Assembly (NCBI GenBank): GCA_023213395.1
Contig: CM041465.1
Span: 127,417,741 to 127,481,740, forward strand
Length of the DNA: 64,000 nt
Source: Cycas panzhihuaensis
Taxonomy: Eukaryota > Cycadophyta
Direction: 5' to 3'
A model generated the notes under the pieces. That model was not told the DNA's origin, did no database searches, and saw only the letters and a program-made list of their open reading frames with translations. A program made the translations under genes and the position numbers. Of the stretch, positions 1 to 10,294 are shown piece after piece. Every line of letters begins with the position of its first letter. Within the stretch, counting starts at the first letter, position 1.

Positions 1-411
1 TTTGTCAACAAGTAAACAACAGTGTGAACTGCATCAACCCAATCTTCATTACCAAGTTGCTTATCCTTAAGTACACTTCTAGTCGTTTTGACTACAATCC
101 TGTTCTTTCTCTCAGCAACCTCATTTTGTTGAAGAGTGTAAGAATCTATTAATTGTTTCATGATCCCACAGTACCCACAATAGCCTTTGAATTCATTGGA
201 GATAAATTCTCCCCCATTATCACGTCTAAGGGTCATTATCCTATGAGTATTTTGTCTTTACATTGTGATGTTGAAGTCTACCAAACATTGAAAAGCTTCT
301 GATTTGTTCCTTAGAAAATATACACAGGTCATCTTTGATTAGTCATCAATCAACGTCATGAAATATCTTGCCCTTCCAAGTGACAAGGTGTCAATTGGTC
401 CAGATAGATCT
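1..411 (-). pseudogene. Ty1/copia integrase fragment (element Z)
   Basis: Read on the minus strand, this stretch translates with interruptions into the catalytic core of a copia integrase. The recognisable parts are an IDD-(S)K..VYFLRNKSEAF-like stretch near 300-350, an RRDNGGEFISNEF-like stretch near 185-235 that carries the second catalytic Asp, and a VAERKNR-like stretch near 85-115 that carries the catalytic Glu. Integrase would insert the cDNA copy of the element into host DNA. No open frame spans the region. Its N-terminal side is cut at 412, where the LTR of element A begins, and its C-terminal side runs off the window. I infer that Z is the oldest layer and was split by A. Confidence 0.7.
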
Positions 412-599
412 TGAAAGAATCAAAATATGGAAGAAAGAAGAAAATGATCTTTGTTGCTTAATAATACAAGAGAAAATGGTACAAGTATTTAAAGAGAATA
501 CATGAAATGCATGAGTCACAAGTGTCAAACATGCTAGATAGGTCTAACAACTTTCTAAATAGAAACATACTAAGTTCCCACTATTACAAGGAGTAAACA
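412..599 (-). repeat. 3' LTR of element A
   Basis: The segment starts TGAAAGAATC and ends GTAAACA on the plus strand, giving TG...CA termini. It lies directly beyond a C-rich tract that is the complement of a polypurine tract. About ten bases separate the tract from the inferred LTR edge, so that edge is approximate. There is no second LTR in the window for comparison, and the element was delimited from this LTR and the protein homology only. Confidence 0.5.
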
Positions 600-639
600 T
601 TATTTCTAATCCCCCCCCCCACCCAAAAATAATGTTTAC

Positions 640-2630
640 TCTTTATCCCTTAACCTAATTTTCTTCCTAAAGTACAAGAACTTATCCTTCCCTAGTGGTT
701 TGGTGAAGATGTATGTTGATTCCTCCTCACTAGGATAGTAGATGAACTTTATCTCCTTGTTTCGTACCTTTTACCAAATGTAGTGGTAAACTTCTATATG
801 TTTGGTTTCAGAATAAAAGATTAGATTCTTACTAAGCTTGATGGCACTCTGATTGTCATAGAAAACTGTTGTGGGCTATTGTTGAGTTTGTCTAAGTTTC
901 TCTAGAAGTTTTCGGAGCCACATGGCTTCATGGGTGGTCTTGATCGTTGCTTTATATTTCGCTTTCGTAGATGATAGGGCTATTGTCTATTGTTTCTTGC
1001 TACTCCAGGTAATTCCTGAACCAAGACTAAAACAATATCCAGAAGTGGATTTTCTATCATTAGCTTCTCCTACCCAGTCTGAGTAAGTGTAGCCTACTAG
1101 TTCAAGATTATGATTTTTTGGGTATTCTATATCAAGATTGATTGTCCCTTTAACACATCTCAAAAAGTTTTTTGCAACCTACCAATGGGATTCCTTCTAT
1201 GATGCCATAAATTTGTAGATCATGCCTATTAAAAAGGCAAGATATGGTCATTTGGTAGTCAAGTATATCAGACTACCAATTGACTTCTTGTACAAAGGTT
1301 ACATCCACTTGCTTCCCTCCTTCATCAACAATAATTTTGTTTCTAGCTTCCATTAGAGTAGCTATCGATTTGCACCCTAACACGTTGAATTCCTATAAAA
1401 TTTTCTTTGCATATTTTAATTAGGACAAGAATATGCTTGTTACCTTTTGATCAACTTCCATCGCCAAATAATAATGTAGAAGACCCATATCTACTGCCTC
1501 AAATAATCACTCAACATCTTTTTGGTGCATTGAATGTTTTATTCATCACTTCCTATGGGAATGAGATCATCCACGTATTAAACAAGTATGGTGATTAGGT
1601 TCCCCTTACCTAGTTTGATGTATAGGCAAGGGTTTGAGCTACTCCTAACAAATCCTTCTTGTCTAAGATGAGCATCAATTTTTGCATTCCATGATTGTGG
1701 AGTTTGTTTTAGCCCATACAGGGATTTCTTGAGTCTACAGACTAGGTGCTCCTATGCCTTTTTGGCATATCCTAAAGGTTGTTCCATGTATACCTCTTCC
1801 TCAAACTCTGTATTTAGAAATGCACGTTTTACATCCATCTGATGTACTTTCCATCCTTCTTGTGCTACAAGCACAAAAACTGTCCTAATGGTGATCATTT
1901 TGGCTACTGGGCAAAGGTTTCTTCATAATATGTCCCTTTAGCTTGAGTGAAGCCCTTAGCCATCAATCAAGCTTTACACCTCTTAATGGATCCATTTAAT
2001 TTCTCCTAGATTTTGTACACCCATTTACAACGTATAATAGCTTTGTCTTAAGGAGCTTGAACCAAATCCTAAGTGTCATTCTTATGAATACCTTGCAATT
2101 CTTATCCCATGGCCTCTAACCACTTCTTGTCTATTTGTGCTTCTTCATAAGACTGAGGTTCTAAATTGCAAAAAAGAGCCTACTAGGACTTGGTTTTTGG
2201 CCTTCTCCAAATTCCTATTCCTTCACTATTTTGTATGCTAGAATCCTGGATTGTTTTTAGGTGCCATTTTGGTGCTCACTTAATGAGAGTGGGTGTTACT
2301 TCTTCTTCAATAGATCCTTCTAGGATTTTTTCTTTGATAGGTCCTTATGTGATTTCTTCTTTTGTGGATGTGGATCCTAATTCACCTGCTTTACTTTGTC
2401 TCTCTGTGACTTCAAAGAGTTCTGAGTCTGAATTTTGATCTTCTAAAGTCTTTTCTAAAGTAAAAAGAATTTCTACTAGCTTTCCTAAAGAGGATTCATC
2501 AAAGGTGACATCTTTGCTTGTAATTATTTTGTTGGTTCTAGGATCTAGGCATCTATAAGCTTTTGATTTTTTATTATATCCCATAAAAATGCATTTTAAG
2601 CTTTTATCATCTAACTTCTTTTGTTTCTGC
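640..2630 (-). pseudogene. copia pol of element A: integrase C-terminus, RT, RNase H
   Basis: On the minus strand the 2345-2630 part gives an integrase C-terminal region (MGYNKKSKAYRCLDP, then a SKDVTFDE motif) followed by an acidic linker. Positions about 1150-2100 give broken RT stretches, including a VKRAFLNTE-like match to the copia motif DVKSAFLNG near 1800-1840. Positions 640-1150 give RNase H with the YSDWVG- and STEAE/KY-like landmarks. RT and RNase H would copy the RNA template into DNA. Many stops and frameshifts are present, and only the first 79 residues are open. The frame runs straight into the B insertion at 2630, which shows the element was longer. Confidence 0.7.
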
Positions 2631-2850
2631 TGTTAAGATGTAATGTTTTATCATTAGTTGTAATGTTTTATTACTAGGACTCATGAGGGGAATGCGTTAA
2701 AACCCTCTTTATGTAAACATGACAAGTGTCTAGCAAGTGTCAAACAAACACTCAATGGTTACAATTCCCCTTTATGTATATTTAAGAGAGATGAACTCTC
2801 CCATATGTAAGAAATTTCAATTTTCACCCATTGTGGAGTGAATCTTAACA
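2631..2850 (+). repeat. 5' LTR of element B
   Basis: The 220-bp segment starts TGTTAAG and ends CTTAACA, perfect 7-bp inverted ends. It is followed at once by a primer-binding site. A TATA-like tatatttaag lies near 2777, so U3 is about the first 150 bp. It resembles the LTRs of C, E and K in overall plan but is not identical to them. The base before it is the last base of element A. Confidence 0.85.
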
Positions 2851-2865
2851 TGGTATCAAAGCAAG
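2851..2865 (+). promoter_or_regulatory. primer-binding site of element B
   Basis: The sequence tggtatcaaagc directly follows the LTR and matches the plant copia consensus tggtatcagagc, complementary to the 3' end of initiator methionine tRNA, with one change. It would prime minus-strand DNA synthesis. Confidence 0.85.
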
Positions 2866-3580
2866 GCAATTCACCTGTCTAAAAGAGAATTTGTTGTCAT
2901 AAAGAATCAGAGACTTTTTGCAGTTTGAAAGAGAGGTCAAAGAATTGTGAAGTAATCCAAAGCGAGGACATTCATTTGTCAAGACATTCTGAAGAATTTG
3001 AAGGAGATCGAATTTATTGCTCGTATATGGACATGTACAAACCCATATGGACCTCTACAGATGACAAAATTTGAGGTGCTATGAATTTACCCAAATTTTA
3101 CTAGAAGATAGATCTCAATGTGGCCGTCATTCTTTTCAACTAAGTCAAAAGGATTTGAGGCCGTTTTTAGGCTCATCTTGCCAGTTTGCCAATTGCGTAG
3201 GTTAAAGGATCCAACCACATATTCTGATCAAATTCTTCACTGTTCCAAGTAAAACCTACTGTGATCTCTCTATTTTAATGGTGCGCTTCTTTTGAGTCTA
3301 GAATCAAAGCTATTTATTGGAGATTTTTTATTTTTTGAACAAATTTCTAAAAAACCCTAGTTGCCCAATTTCGGGTTTTGGGTCATTTTGTGATCAAACT
3401 GAGCATCATCTTTTAAAGATTTTTATATATTCAAACTCCTCTTAGAAAAATCTACATTTTGAGATAATTTCCTAACCAATCCATACACGTACAATTTTGT
3501 ATAGAAATCTGTTCAGTCGTACAGTCAAGCTCTTCTCTGTCTAGATTCAGTCTAGTTGTTATCTTTGTAACAGATTCAAT
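2866..3580 (+). other. 5' leader of element B
   Basis: This 0.7-kb stretch between the primer-binding site and gag has no supported gene. Near 3025-3055 and 3480-3525 it holds short gtac- or tatgg-containing words that recur in the leaders of C, E and K. A packaging or translation role is possible but is only inferred. Confidence 0.55.
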
Positions 3581-4934
3581 ATGGCCTCTTCCATCTTAGC
3601 ACTCAGTGAGTAGGATAAATTAACTAAGACCAATTATCATGTATGGAAAATTAAAGTTGAAACCCTCCCGAGAGCCAAAAACACACAGAATATAACTATT
3701 GAGAAAGAAACAAGATCGAGTGATGTTGGTGCTACCCAAACCAGCTGGGATGAAAGGGATAATGCCATAATGATAGTTTTAAATTTATCTGTCTTTGACC
3801 CTCTCCTTGTTTACATTGAATGAATAAATTTTTCTATTGGGATTTGGAAGGTGTTTGCAAATCTGTACAGCCAGAAAAACTGAGCCTGAGTTACAGCCCT
3901 TAAAGAAGAATTATTCAAATTAAATATGAACGAAAATGAAAGTGTTTCTAAACTTATTCACAAGGTGACTTCTATTAAGAATGACCTGTTGAGTGCTAGG
4001 GCAAATATGCCTGATCAAGAGCTTATAGAAATGATTGCAAGCAAACTTCCTAAATCCTTTGACAATCTAGTTAATTAAATAACAAATAATGATCTGATTG
4101 AAACAATGTCACTTGACACTTTAACAATAATGCTTTTAAGACAAGAACAAAGGAATAAATGCTACGAAGAAGGAATAGAATTTGAGGATGCATTCCTGTC
4201 CAAACTCAATTTGGGACAAAGAGGAAGAGGATAGACATGAGGACGTGGTCAAACTCCCCACACAAGAAGCCAGTCCAAAGGAAGATGATAGGAGAACAAA
4301 GGCTAAGGGCGTCCATTTCCTCCCATGGATGCTAGGGTCTACTTCAATTACGGAAAAGCAGGCCATTTCTCCAGCAATTGCAGAGCTCTAGACGTTTGCT
4401 ACCATTGCAGACAATCTAGACATTATCCTTACCAGTGCTCGCAAAGGAGGGCAAAGATTCAGAGAGGGAAGCAACCAGCAAGCAATTATGGCAAGGAACA
4501 AATCAGCTCTGATGATATGATGAAGAAGAAATAGCATTTGTAGCAACACTCACTGCAAGTCTCGAAGACAGAGAAGTGTGGTACATTGACTCTAGAGCTT
4601 CCAGACACATGATTGAATGTGAATAATGGTTTGAAACAATCAAACCTTACTCCTCTAACAAATCAATTGAGTTAGGAGACAAATACCCTCTTGAAATCAA
4701 AGGGGTTGGAACTATAGTTGTTGAGCTAAAAGTCATTATTCAAAAAATTGGCAATGTATTATTTGTGCTAGGACTAAAAAAGAATCTGCTATCTGTTTCT
4801 CAACTCCGAAAGAAAAAGTTGGTAACCATCTTTGATGAAAAGGGATTTTGTCATATTTGGACATGAAGAAAGCAATGATCTGTATCGATTATTTTTAACC
4901 CTGTTCTTGGAAATGAAGATGTAAAAGCATATAC
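3581..4934 (+). pseudogene. copia gag, nucleocapsid and protease of element B
   Basis: The gag starts at ATG 3581 (MASSILALSE, then a stop) and continues with the family 2 motif NYHVWKIK. Gag forms the particle shell. Near 4340-4445 there are two zinc-knuckle relics. In the first (YFNYGKAGHFSSNC) both leading Cys are Tyr; the second is CYHCRQSRHYPYQC. The protease region near 4580-4870 reads WYIDSRASRHM, so the Gly of the DSGA active site is Arg. Cys to Tyr and Gly to Arg both fit G-to-A changes as expected from deaminated methylcytosine. Several in-frame stops are present. The protein is cut at 4934 by C and resumes at 30768. Confidence 0.8.
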
Positions 4935-5122
4935 TGTTGAGAGGTAATGTTTTACCTCTAATTATGTATTTAATATAAGCAGTCAGTTACTTAGTTAATA
5001 GGTTAGTTAATCGTCAAGTTATAACGGTTACCAATTCTCCATGTATTTAAAGACATCATTCTCTCAATAAAGATCATCACGTTCTCTCATCAGTCTTCTG
5101 TCTCCTAAACCTAATCTCAACA
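4935..5122 (+). repeat. 5' LTR of element C
   Basis: The segment starts TGTTGAGA and ends TCTCAACA, 8-bp perfect inverted ends, and is followed by the primer-binding site. A TATA-like tatttaaag at about 5044 is followed by aataaag near 5067. It is nearly the same as 30580-30767. One difference is atcgt here against actgt there. Confidence 0.92.
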
Positions 5123-5137
5123 TGGTATCAAGGCGAG
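5123..5137 (+). promoter_or_regulatory. primer-binding site of element C
   Basis: The sequence tggtatcaaggcgag follows the LTR directly and matches the initiator-Met tRNA type with small changes. Confidence 0.85.
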
Positions 5138-5724
5138 TTCGGGGCTTAGCCCTTGTCCTGAAGGAAAAGAATGTTGTTCTGTGGAAAGGTCAAAGGTCTT
5201 CAGGAGACAAGTTAAGGAGGCTCTCCATGCACTGATCAAGGCATTTAATGACTGTGTACGGACTTGTACAGAACCGTATGGACAAGAAAATTGCGAAGTG
5301 GTCAGATTGAGACAAAAATTGACGTGCAAGTAGATCTCAAGGTGCTTAGCAACTTTCTCTTTTGCATCGAAGCCATCAGGCGCTGTTACAGGGGCCAAAT
5401 TGGGCGATTACCAGTCCGCGCGGGGTTTGAAAGGGAAACTCGAATTTCTCTTAAATCTGGGCATAAATCTGGGTATTTCTGGACTTAATATCTCTGAATC
5501 TTCATTTCTAAAATATTGCTTTCAAGTTCGAGCAGATCCCGTGCTTTTTTCTTGAAGATTTTTAAGAAAATATCAAAAGCCCTAGCCGCCCACATTTTCA
5601 TTCGAAGATAGATTTCTCTCATCTGAGAACAGATTTTGCAAAACTACCTTCAGATCTTGGTAGGCGACTGAAAAACGCTCCTTTTGAGGTATTACTTGCC
5701 CTAGTCTGTACACTTAGGGTTTGT
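5138..5724 (+). other. 5' leader of element C
   Basis: No gene is supported in this 0.6-kb leader. It contains the repeated words tgtgtacggacttgtacag near 5252 and ctgtacacttagg near 5706, which have counterparts in the leaders of B, E and K. Confidence 0.5.
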
Positions 5725-6372
5725 ATGGAAATCGTCACAATCCGTGCGGTTATGCGGTCAAATCTTGTCGAATTATTTTATCACATTAATCATGGCCTCA
5801 CCCTTATGCAGTGCATCGAACAAGACAAACTCACAGAAGGAAACTATCACATATGGAAAATTAAAATTGAGACCTTTCTCAGGGCCAGAAACGCTTGGAA
5901 TATTGCTCTTGGGGCTAAAGCCAGACCAGATGATGCTAGTGCTGCTTTATCTAGCTGTTTAGAAAGGGATAATGCGGGTGTTATTATTCTCAAACTCTCT
6001 ATAGCTGATTCCTTGTTGGTGTATGTTGAGAAATTAACTTCTACTCCAAGCATTTGGAAATGTTTTGAAAATTTATTTGGTCAAAAGAATAAGGCCCGAA
6101 TATTTGTCTTGAAGAAAGAATTATATAAATTATACATGAGAGATCATGAAACGGTGACAGAATTTATACATAAAGTAACTTCTCTTAGAAATGATCTAAT
6201 GAGTGCTGGAGAAATTCTGTCCGACTCAGAACTTGTTCATATGGTTGCCAACAAACTGCCAAAGACCTTTGACATAACTATCAACACAATTACGAACAAT
6301 AATCAAATTGATACAATGACTCTTGATGAACTAACAGGAATATTACTTAGACAGGAACAAAGAAACAGATGA
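5725..6372 (+). CDS. copia gag fragment of element C
   Basis: The 215-residue open frame carries the plant copia gag (UBN2/Retrotran_gag type). NYHIWKIKIETFLRARNAW lies near residues 42-60, then the helical region ends with LDELTGILLRQEQRNR. Gag would assemble the virus-like particle. The native start is probably the ATG at 5793 (MASPLC), which is in another frame, so a small indel separates it from the body. The open frame ends at a TGA at 6370 in place of an Arg codon, since the sequence beyond still reads YEDSAELEDAFASRLNLG. The copy is therefore a broken gag. Confidence 0.8.
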   Translation: MEIVTIRAVMRSNLVELFYHINHGLTLMQCIEQDKLTEGNYHIWKIKIETFLRARNAWNIALGAKARPDDASAALSSCLERDNAGVIILKLSIADSLLVYVEKLTSTPSIWKCFENLFGQKNKARIFVLKKELYKLYMRDHETVTEFIHKVTSLRNDLMSAGEILSDSELVHMVANKLPKTFDITINTITNNNQIDTMTLDELTGILLRQEQRNR

Positions 6373-6700
6373 TATGAAGATTCAGCAGAACTGGAAGATG
6401 CATTCGCTTCCAGATTAAATCTGGGACCTCGAGGACGAAATCAATCACGAGGAGGAGGTCGAATCCCATTCGAGAACTCACAGTCATGGGCGATATCCAG
6501 GATAACGAGAGGGCCTTGAAGAAGTCGTGATTCCAAGATATGCTTCAATTGTGGCGGAACCCGGACACCTTGCCGATACTGAGAATGTTTGAAATATGTT
6601 ATCATTGTGGACGAGGAGGACACTACCCATATCAATGTTCTCGGAGGAGATTGGACATTGAGAGAGGAAAAAACACATGGGCAACTTCTGACAAAGAGCA
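6373..6700 (+). pseudogene. copia nucleocapsid region of element C
   Basis: This continues gag across two frames. A basic RGRNQSRGGG tract near 6430 is followed by a first knuckle relic (CFNCGG at 6541) and a readable second knuckle, CYHCGRGGHYPYQC, at about 6597-6640. Zinc knuckles bind the element RNA. Frameshifts lie around 6500-6590, close to where CAG- or CTG-containing codons are expected. Confidence 0.7.
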
Positions 6701-6985
6701 GTGGAAGAAGATGAAGAAAAGCGCCTTCATAGTTGCCTTGTCAACAGTCTAAAAAGCGACACTTGGTTTATTGATTCAGGAGCATCCCGACACATGACAA
6801 GTTATCATGACTGGTTTGAAAATCTGAAACCTTATGATGTCCATAAGTCAGTCGAATTAGGTGACAAATATCCTTTAGAAATCAAAGGAATAGGCACTAT
6901 TTCCATTAATGTTCAGGGTAATGTAAAGAAGATTGGAAATGTGCTATGGGTTCCTGATCTTAAGATGAATCTCTTGTCTGTCTAA
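6701..6985 (+). CDS. copia aspartic protease of element C
   Basis: The 94-residue frame contains WFIDSGASRHM (near residues 21-31), the intact DSGA active site of copia proteases, then VELGDKYPLEIKGIGTI and the VPDLKMNLLSV end typical of the domain. The protease would cut the Gag-Pol polyprotein. It ends at a TAA at 6983-6985, where related copies have a Ser or Gln codon (LLSVSQL). The ATG is internal to the original polyprotein. Confidence 0.82.
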   Translation: MEEDEEKRLHSCLVNSLKSDTWFIDSGASRHMTSYHDWFENLKPYDVHKSVELGDKYPLEIKGIGTISINVQGNVKKIGNVLWVPDLKMNLLSV

Positions 6986-7174
6986 CAACTCGGTAAAAAG
7001 GGGTTGAGAATAGTGTTTGATGAAAATGGCCTCTGTCTGATAATGGATGTAAAAAATAATGGGGAAGTTATTGCCAAAGGGATTAGAAACAATGATCTGT
7101 ATAAACTTGTTGCAGATCCTGTAATGCCCTATCCAGATCCAAAAGCTTGTCTTCGCAAATTTTGATAATAAAAT
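6986..7174 (+). pseudogene. protease tail and pre-integrase region of element C
   Basis: The sequence reads on as LGKKGLRIVFDENGLCLIMDVKNN- and IAKGIRNNDLYKL, the region between protease and integrase, with one stop and a frameshift before 7175. The His and Cys residues of the zinc-binding pre-integrase domain are only partly readable. Confidence 0.6.
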
Positions 7175-7618
7175 ATGGCATTTGAAGTATGGACATCTTC
7201 CATTGGAAACCTTAAGGAAAATGTAAAAAATGACATAATGTTTGGATTACCTAACATATCTTACGAAAATTTTATGCGCAAAGGGTGTCAGTTCGGGAAA
7301 CATCACAGGTTGTCATTCAAAGAAAGTAAATGGAGAACACAAAATAAATTAGAATTGATCCACACAGATCTCTGCGGACCACTTACACCACTTTCTATAA
7401 ATGGATGTAGGTATTTTTGGACATTTATTGATGATTTCACCAAGAAAGTCTGGGTGTATTTTTTGCATAATAAATCAGAAGTGTTTGAATTCTTTAAGGA
7501 ATTTAAGGCTGAGGTTGAACTTGAATCTGGTTCTAAAATCAAATGTATTAGATCTGATGGGGGAGGAGAATATATTTCCAATGAATTTCGATTTTTGCAA
7601 AAGAAATGGAATTCATGA
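7175..7618 (+). CDS. copia integrase N-terminal half of element C
   Basis: The 147-residue frame covers the end of the pre-integrase domain (residues 22-50, GLPNISYENFMRKGCQFGK) and the catalytic core. The first two catalytic acids are D65 in HTDLCGP and D128 in RSDGGGEY. The frame ends at a TGA after KKWNS, and the core continues in the overlapping frame at 7606, so one frameshift separates the halves. Confidence 0.82.
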   Translation: MAFEVWTSSIGNLKENVKNDIMFGLPNISYENFMRKGCQFGKHHRLSFKESKWRTQNKLELIHTDLCGPLTPLSINGCRYFWTFIDDFTKKVWVYFLHNKSEVFEFFKEFKAEVELESGSKIKCIRSDGGGEYISNEFRFLQKKWNS

Positions 7619-8424
7619 GACAAGTCACTACGCCTTATACTCCACAATCAAATGGAGTGGCTAAAACAAAAAATCGAACCTTGATGGAGATGGCTCGCAG
7701 CATGGTGCATGAAAAACAGGTTCCCAAATCTTATTGGGTAGAGGTAGTGAATACAACCTGCTATCTTGTGAACAGAAGCCCCACCAAAGTTCTGGAGAAT
7801 ATGACACTTGAAGAAGCATGGACAGGTAAAAAACCTAATGTCAGTGCACTAAAAGTTTTTGGCAGCCAAGCCTATGTACACATACCAGATAAAAATAGAT
7901 CAAAATTAGATGCAAAAAGCATAGAATGTATCATGATTGGATATAGTAAAAATTCAAAAGCTTATAAATGTATTGATCCTAAGACAAACAAAATATACAT
8001 CAGTAGAGATGTAGTTTTTGATGAAAAAAGCTTGGATTCTCAAGTTCCAATAGAAATCATTAACAAAGATAATTCAAATAAGGAGACTCCAACAGAAGAA
8101 GTTTCAGACATCACTACAGAGGAGATCTCATCCTGTTCACATCATGAAGACCCATGTGAAGAAAACACAATGCAAGAAGCAGAATCACATCTGGAACATG
8201 TATCAAGTTTTCAAAATGAGAAAAAGCTACCAAAATGGTTTATTAAAACCATTGAAGATGGAGGAAATACATTAGATCACAGAACAAGAGGCCAAAAACT
8301 CAAAGCCTTAGTCAGAAAGGTTGAACCACAATCGTTCCAAGAAGCCCAGTACCAATCTCAATGGAAGGAAGCAATGGATGTTGAAATAAGCACAATTGAC
8401 AAAAATCAAACTTCCTCCAGGTAA
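7606..8424 (+). CDS. copia integrase C-terminal half and linker of element C
   Basis: The 272-residue frame resumes the core with YTPQSNGVAKTKNRTLMEMA. The related copies K and B read GVAERKNRT and GVVERKNR, so the catalytic Glu is Lys here and the enzyme would be inactive. It continues through VFGSQAYVHIPDKNRSKLD, SKNSKAYKCIDPKTN and SRDVVFDE, then an acidic linker and KLPKWFIKTIEDGG, which leads into RT. It ends at a TAA about 30 bases into RT. Confidence 0.82.
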   Translation: MEFMRQVTTPYTPQSNGVAKTKNRTLMEMARSMVHEKQVPKSYWVEVVNTTCYLVNRSPTKVLENMTLEEAWTGKKPNVSALKVFGSQAYVHIPDKNRSKLDAKSIECIMIGYSKNSKAYKCIDPKTNKIYISRDVVFDEKSLDSQVPIEIINKDNSNKETPTEEVSDITTEEISSCSHHEDPCEENTMQEAESHLEHVSSFQNEKKLPKWFIKTIEDGGNTLDHRTRGQKLKALVRKVEPQSFQEAQYQSQWKEAMDVEISTIDKNQTSSR

Positions 8425-8928
8425 ATCTGTGGTCAACTGTAGATGGGTATGCAAAATCAAGGAAGGAGCAGATGGAAAAATTGAAAAATATAAGGCTCGC
8501 CTAGTGGCCAAAGGATACACTCAAACAACTGGAATTGATTTCGAAGAGACCTTCTCACCTGTGGCCAAATTAAACACAGTAAGAACTGTAATAGCTCTAG
8601 CAGCAATGTACAATTGGAAGGTTTTCCAATTAGATGTCAAGAGTGCCTTTCTGAACGGTAATCTCGAAGAAGATGTGTATATGACACAACTCGAGGAATA
8701 TATCAAAAAGGGGCAAGAACACTTGGTATGCAAGTTAAAAAAAGCAAGCTCCTCGTTCCAACGTTGCAACTTTGACCCCAGTCTCTACATAAAAAAGGAG
8801 AATGAACAAGTTACTCTTGTTGTTGTCTATGTAGATGACATGATATTGATGGGAAATGATGACAAATCAATTGCAAATATAAAGGAACAATTGGAGAAAG
8901 AATTTGAGATGACAGATCTTGGGCTCCT
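8396..8928 (+). CDS. copia reverse transcriptase of element C, with internal deletion
   Basis: The frame holds RT motifs [25 protein letters not shown], the first catalytic Asp in [12 protein letters not shown], and YVDDM near residues 142-146. Between KLKKAS and SFQRCNFDPSLY the expected [12 protein letters not shown] block is missing, so about 25-35 codons were deleted in frame. The polymerase fold would be damaged. The frame is cut at 8928 by G; the open frame beyond that point is G LTR sequence. Confidence 0.82.
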
Positions 8929-9479
8929 CTGTGAAAAGAGGCTAGATGGCCTCAACAGTCCCTAGATCTAGAAATTATGATCACTCTAGTTCTAGTTGCA
9001 GAAATACAAACAAGTATAATAATCTCAAGGAAAATAGAGAGCAAAGAGACAAAGCACAAATAAAAGAGCAAGAGAAAATGATACCCAATATGTGGAGTTG
9101 GAATTGGTCCAACCTCCAAAGAATGAACAGTTTGATTAGCAAACTGACAGCATAACAATCTGACTCCAACTCTCTTATGAGACAATGAGGAGAGGTCTCA
9201 TTATATAGAGTGAAATGAGAGACCTAAGGCCTTGGATGTTTGACAAGTGTCAAACATCCAAGATACATGCTGCATGTAGGACATGTGTCCTTTTGGGCTC
9301 TCATGTGAGCAAAAATGCACGAGGGTCCATTTGACTCTTTAGTGACAACGTTGTGTCACTAGAAAGAATGTGGGTGTGCACTTTATCACTTAAGTGATAA
9401 GTCACCCTAAAGTAAAAAGTACACATATTATATTAAAATAAAAGTACATTATCTTAACATATAAACATAAGGTTTAACA
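8929..9479 (-). repeat. 3' LTR of element G
   Basis: The 551-bp segment has termini TGTGAAAA and GGTTTAACA on the plus strand. It carries the family 1 U3 palindromes (single copy) and the TATA motif, seen on the plus strand as attatatagagtg near 9200. Differences from 18835-19386 include aactgac against aaccgac. Confidence 0.92.
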
Positions 9480-10294
9480 CCCCCCTTTACTGTTTACAAT
9501 GTTAAGTCGGACACCAAGACCATCTCTGAATTTTACAAACTTTTCTCTACCAAGTGGCTTGGTAAAGATGTCTGCTGTCTACTCCTCTGTAGGTCTGTAC
9601 TGGAGGTTGATCTCACCATTCTGAACATGCTCTCTAATGAAGTGATGGTGAACCTCGATGTGTTTTGTCCGCGCATGAAAGACTGGATTCTTAGCTAACT
9701 TGAGCACACTTTGATTGTCGCAATGTATCACGATGGGATGACCGCCAAGTCCAAGTTCCCAAGAATCCGTAGAGCGATAGCCTCACAAGTCGCTACCGAT
9801 CGCAATTTTGTACTGCCGGTGGAGGACAAGGTAACATTGGGTTGCTTCTTGCAACTTCACGAAACAAGCTCTTGAACCAAGGGAAAAAAGATCTCGAGGT
9901 TGATCTTACGCCATCTTGGCAACACGCCTAATCGAATCGAGAACCCTTCCAGAGTAAAGTTCCCATTATGTGCATACTCAAGGGCATGCTGCAATGTGCC
10001 TTTGATGTACTTAAGTATGCGTTTCGCTGCATTCCAGTGTATCTGATTGGGTTGAGACATGTAGCGTGAGCAAATCCCAACAGCAAATGAAATATCCGGT
10101 CGAGTGTTGGTGAGATAAATGAGAGTCCCAATCAACTGCCGGTAAAGTGTGGGATTTGCTAGTGCAGCTTCCTCATTGAGAGTAAGCTTAGATCCATTCT
10201 CCATAGGTGTAGGCGTTGTTTTGCAGTCCTGCATCCTGAACCACTGCAAAATGTCCCAAGAATATTTCGCTTGGGAGATGAAGATATAGCCTGG
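9480..10294 (-). pseudogene. copia RT C-terminus and RNase H of element G
   Basis: The polypurine tract complement cccccctttac lies at 9480-9490. Positions 9857-10249 hold an open stretch of 130 codons with TPMENGSKL, LYRQLIGTLIYLTNTRPDISFAVGICSRYMSQP and RILKYIKGTLQHALEYA, the RT thumb and connection that precede RNase H. RNase H itself (9490-9856) is split among frames, although HARTKHIEV-, QNGEINLQYRPTEE- and KFRDGLGV-like ends are readable. The RNase H segment with the expected CEAIWLRR shows CG where CTG is expected (tatcgctctacgg). Confidence 0.78.

Larger units (their letters stand above)
412..2630 (-). mobile_element. Ty1/copia element A, 3' half, minus strand
   Basis: In minus orientation this is the end of an integrase, RT, RNase H, a polypurine tract (complement of a run of ten C at 611-620) and a 3' LTR (412-599). 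Its 5' half is not in the window because element B starts at 2631, inside the A integrase reading frame, and B does not end here. The left edge lies inside the Z integrase, so A was inserted in Z and later received B. The protein is related to, but distinct from, the two main copia families of the window. Confidence 0.7.

Noticed and set aside
610-627. Run of ten C near an LTR as a possible structural motif
   Set aside because: Best explained as the complement of the polypurine tract of A.
9857-9990. Fusion of the RT end with a novel tail (GVLPRWRKINLE...)
   Set aside because: The tail is the same DNA as the RNase H start read in a shifted frame; related copies show SD.DWAGCQDRRRSTS there.
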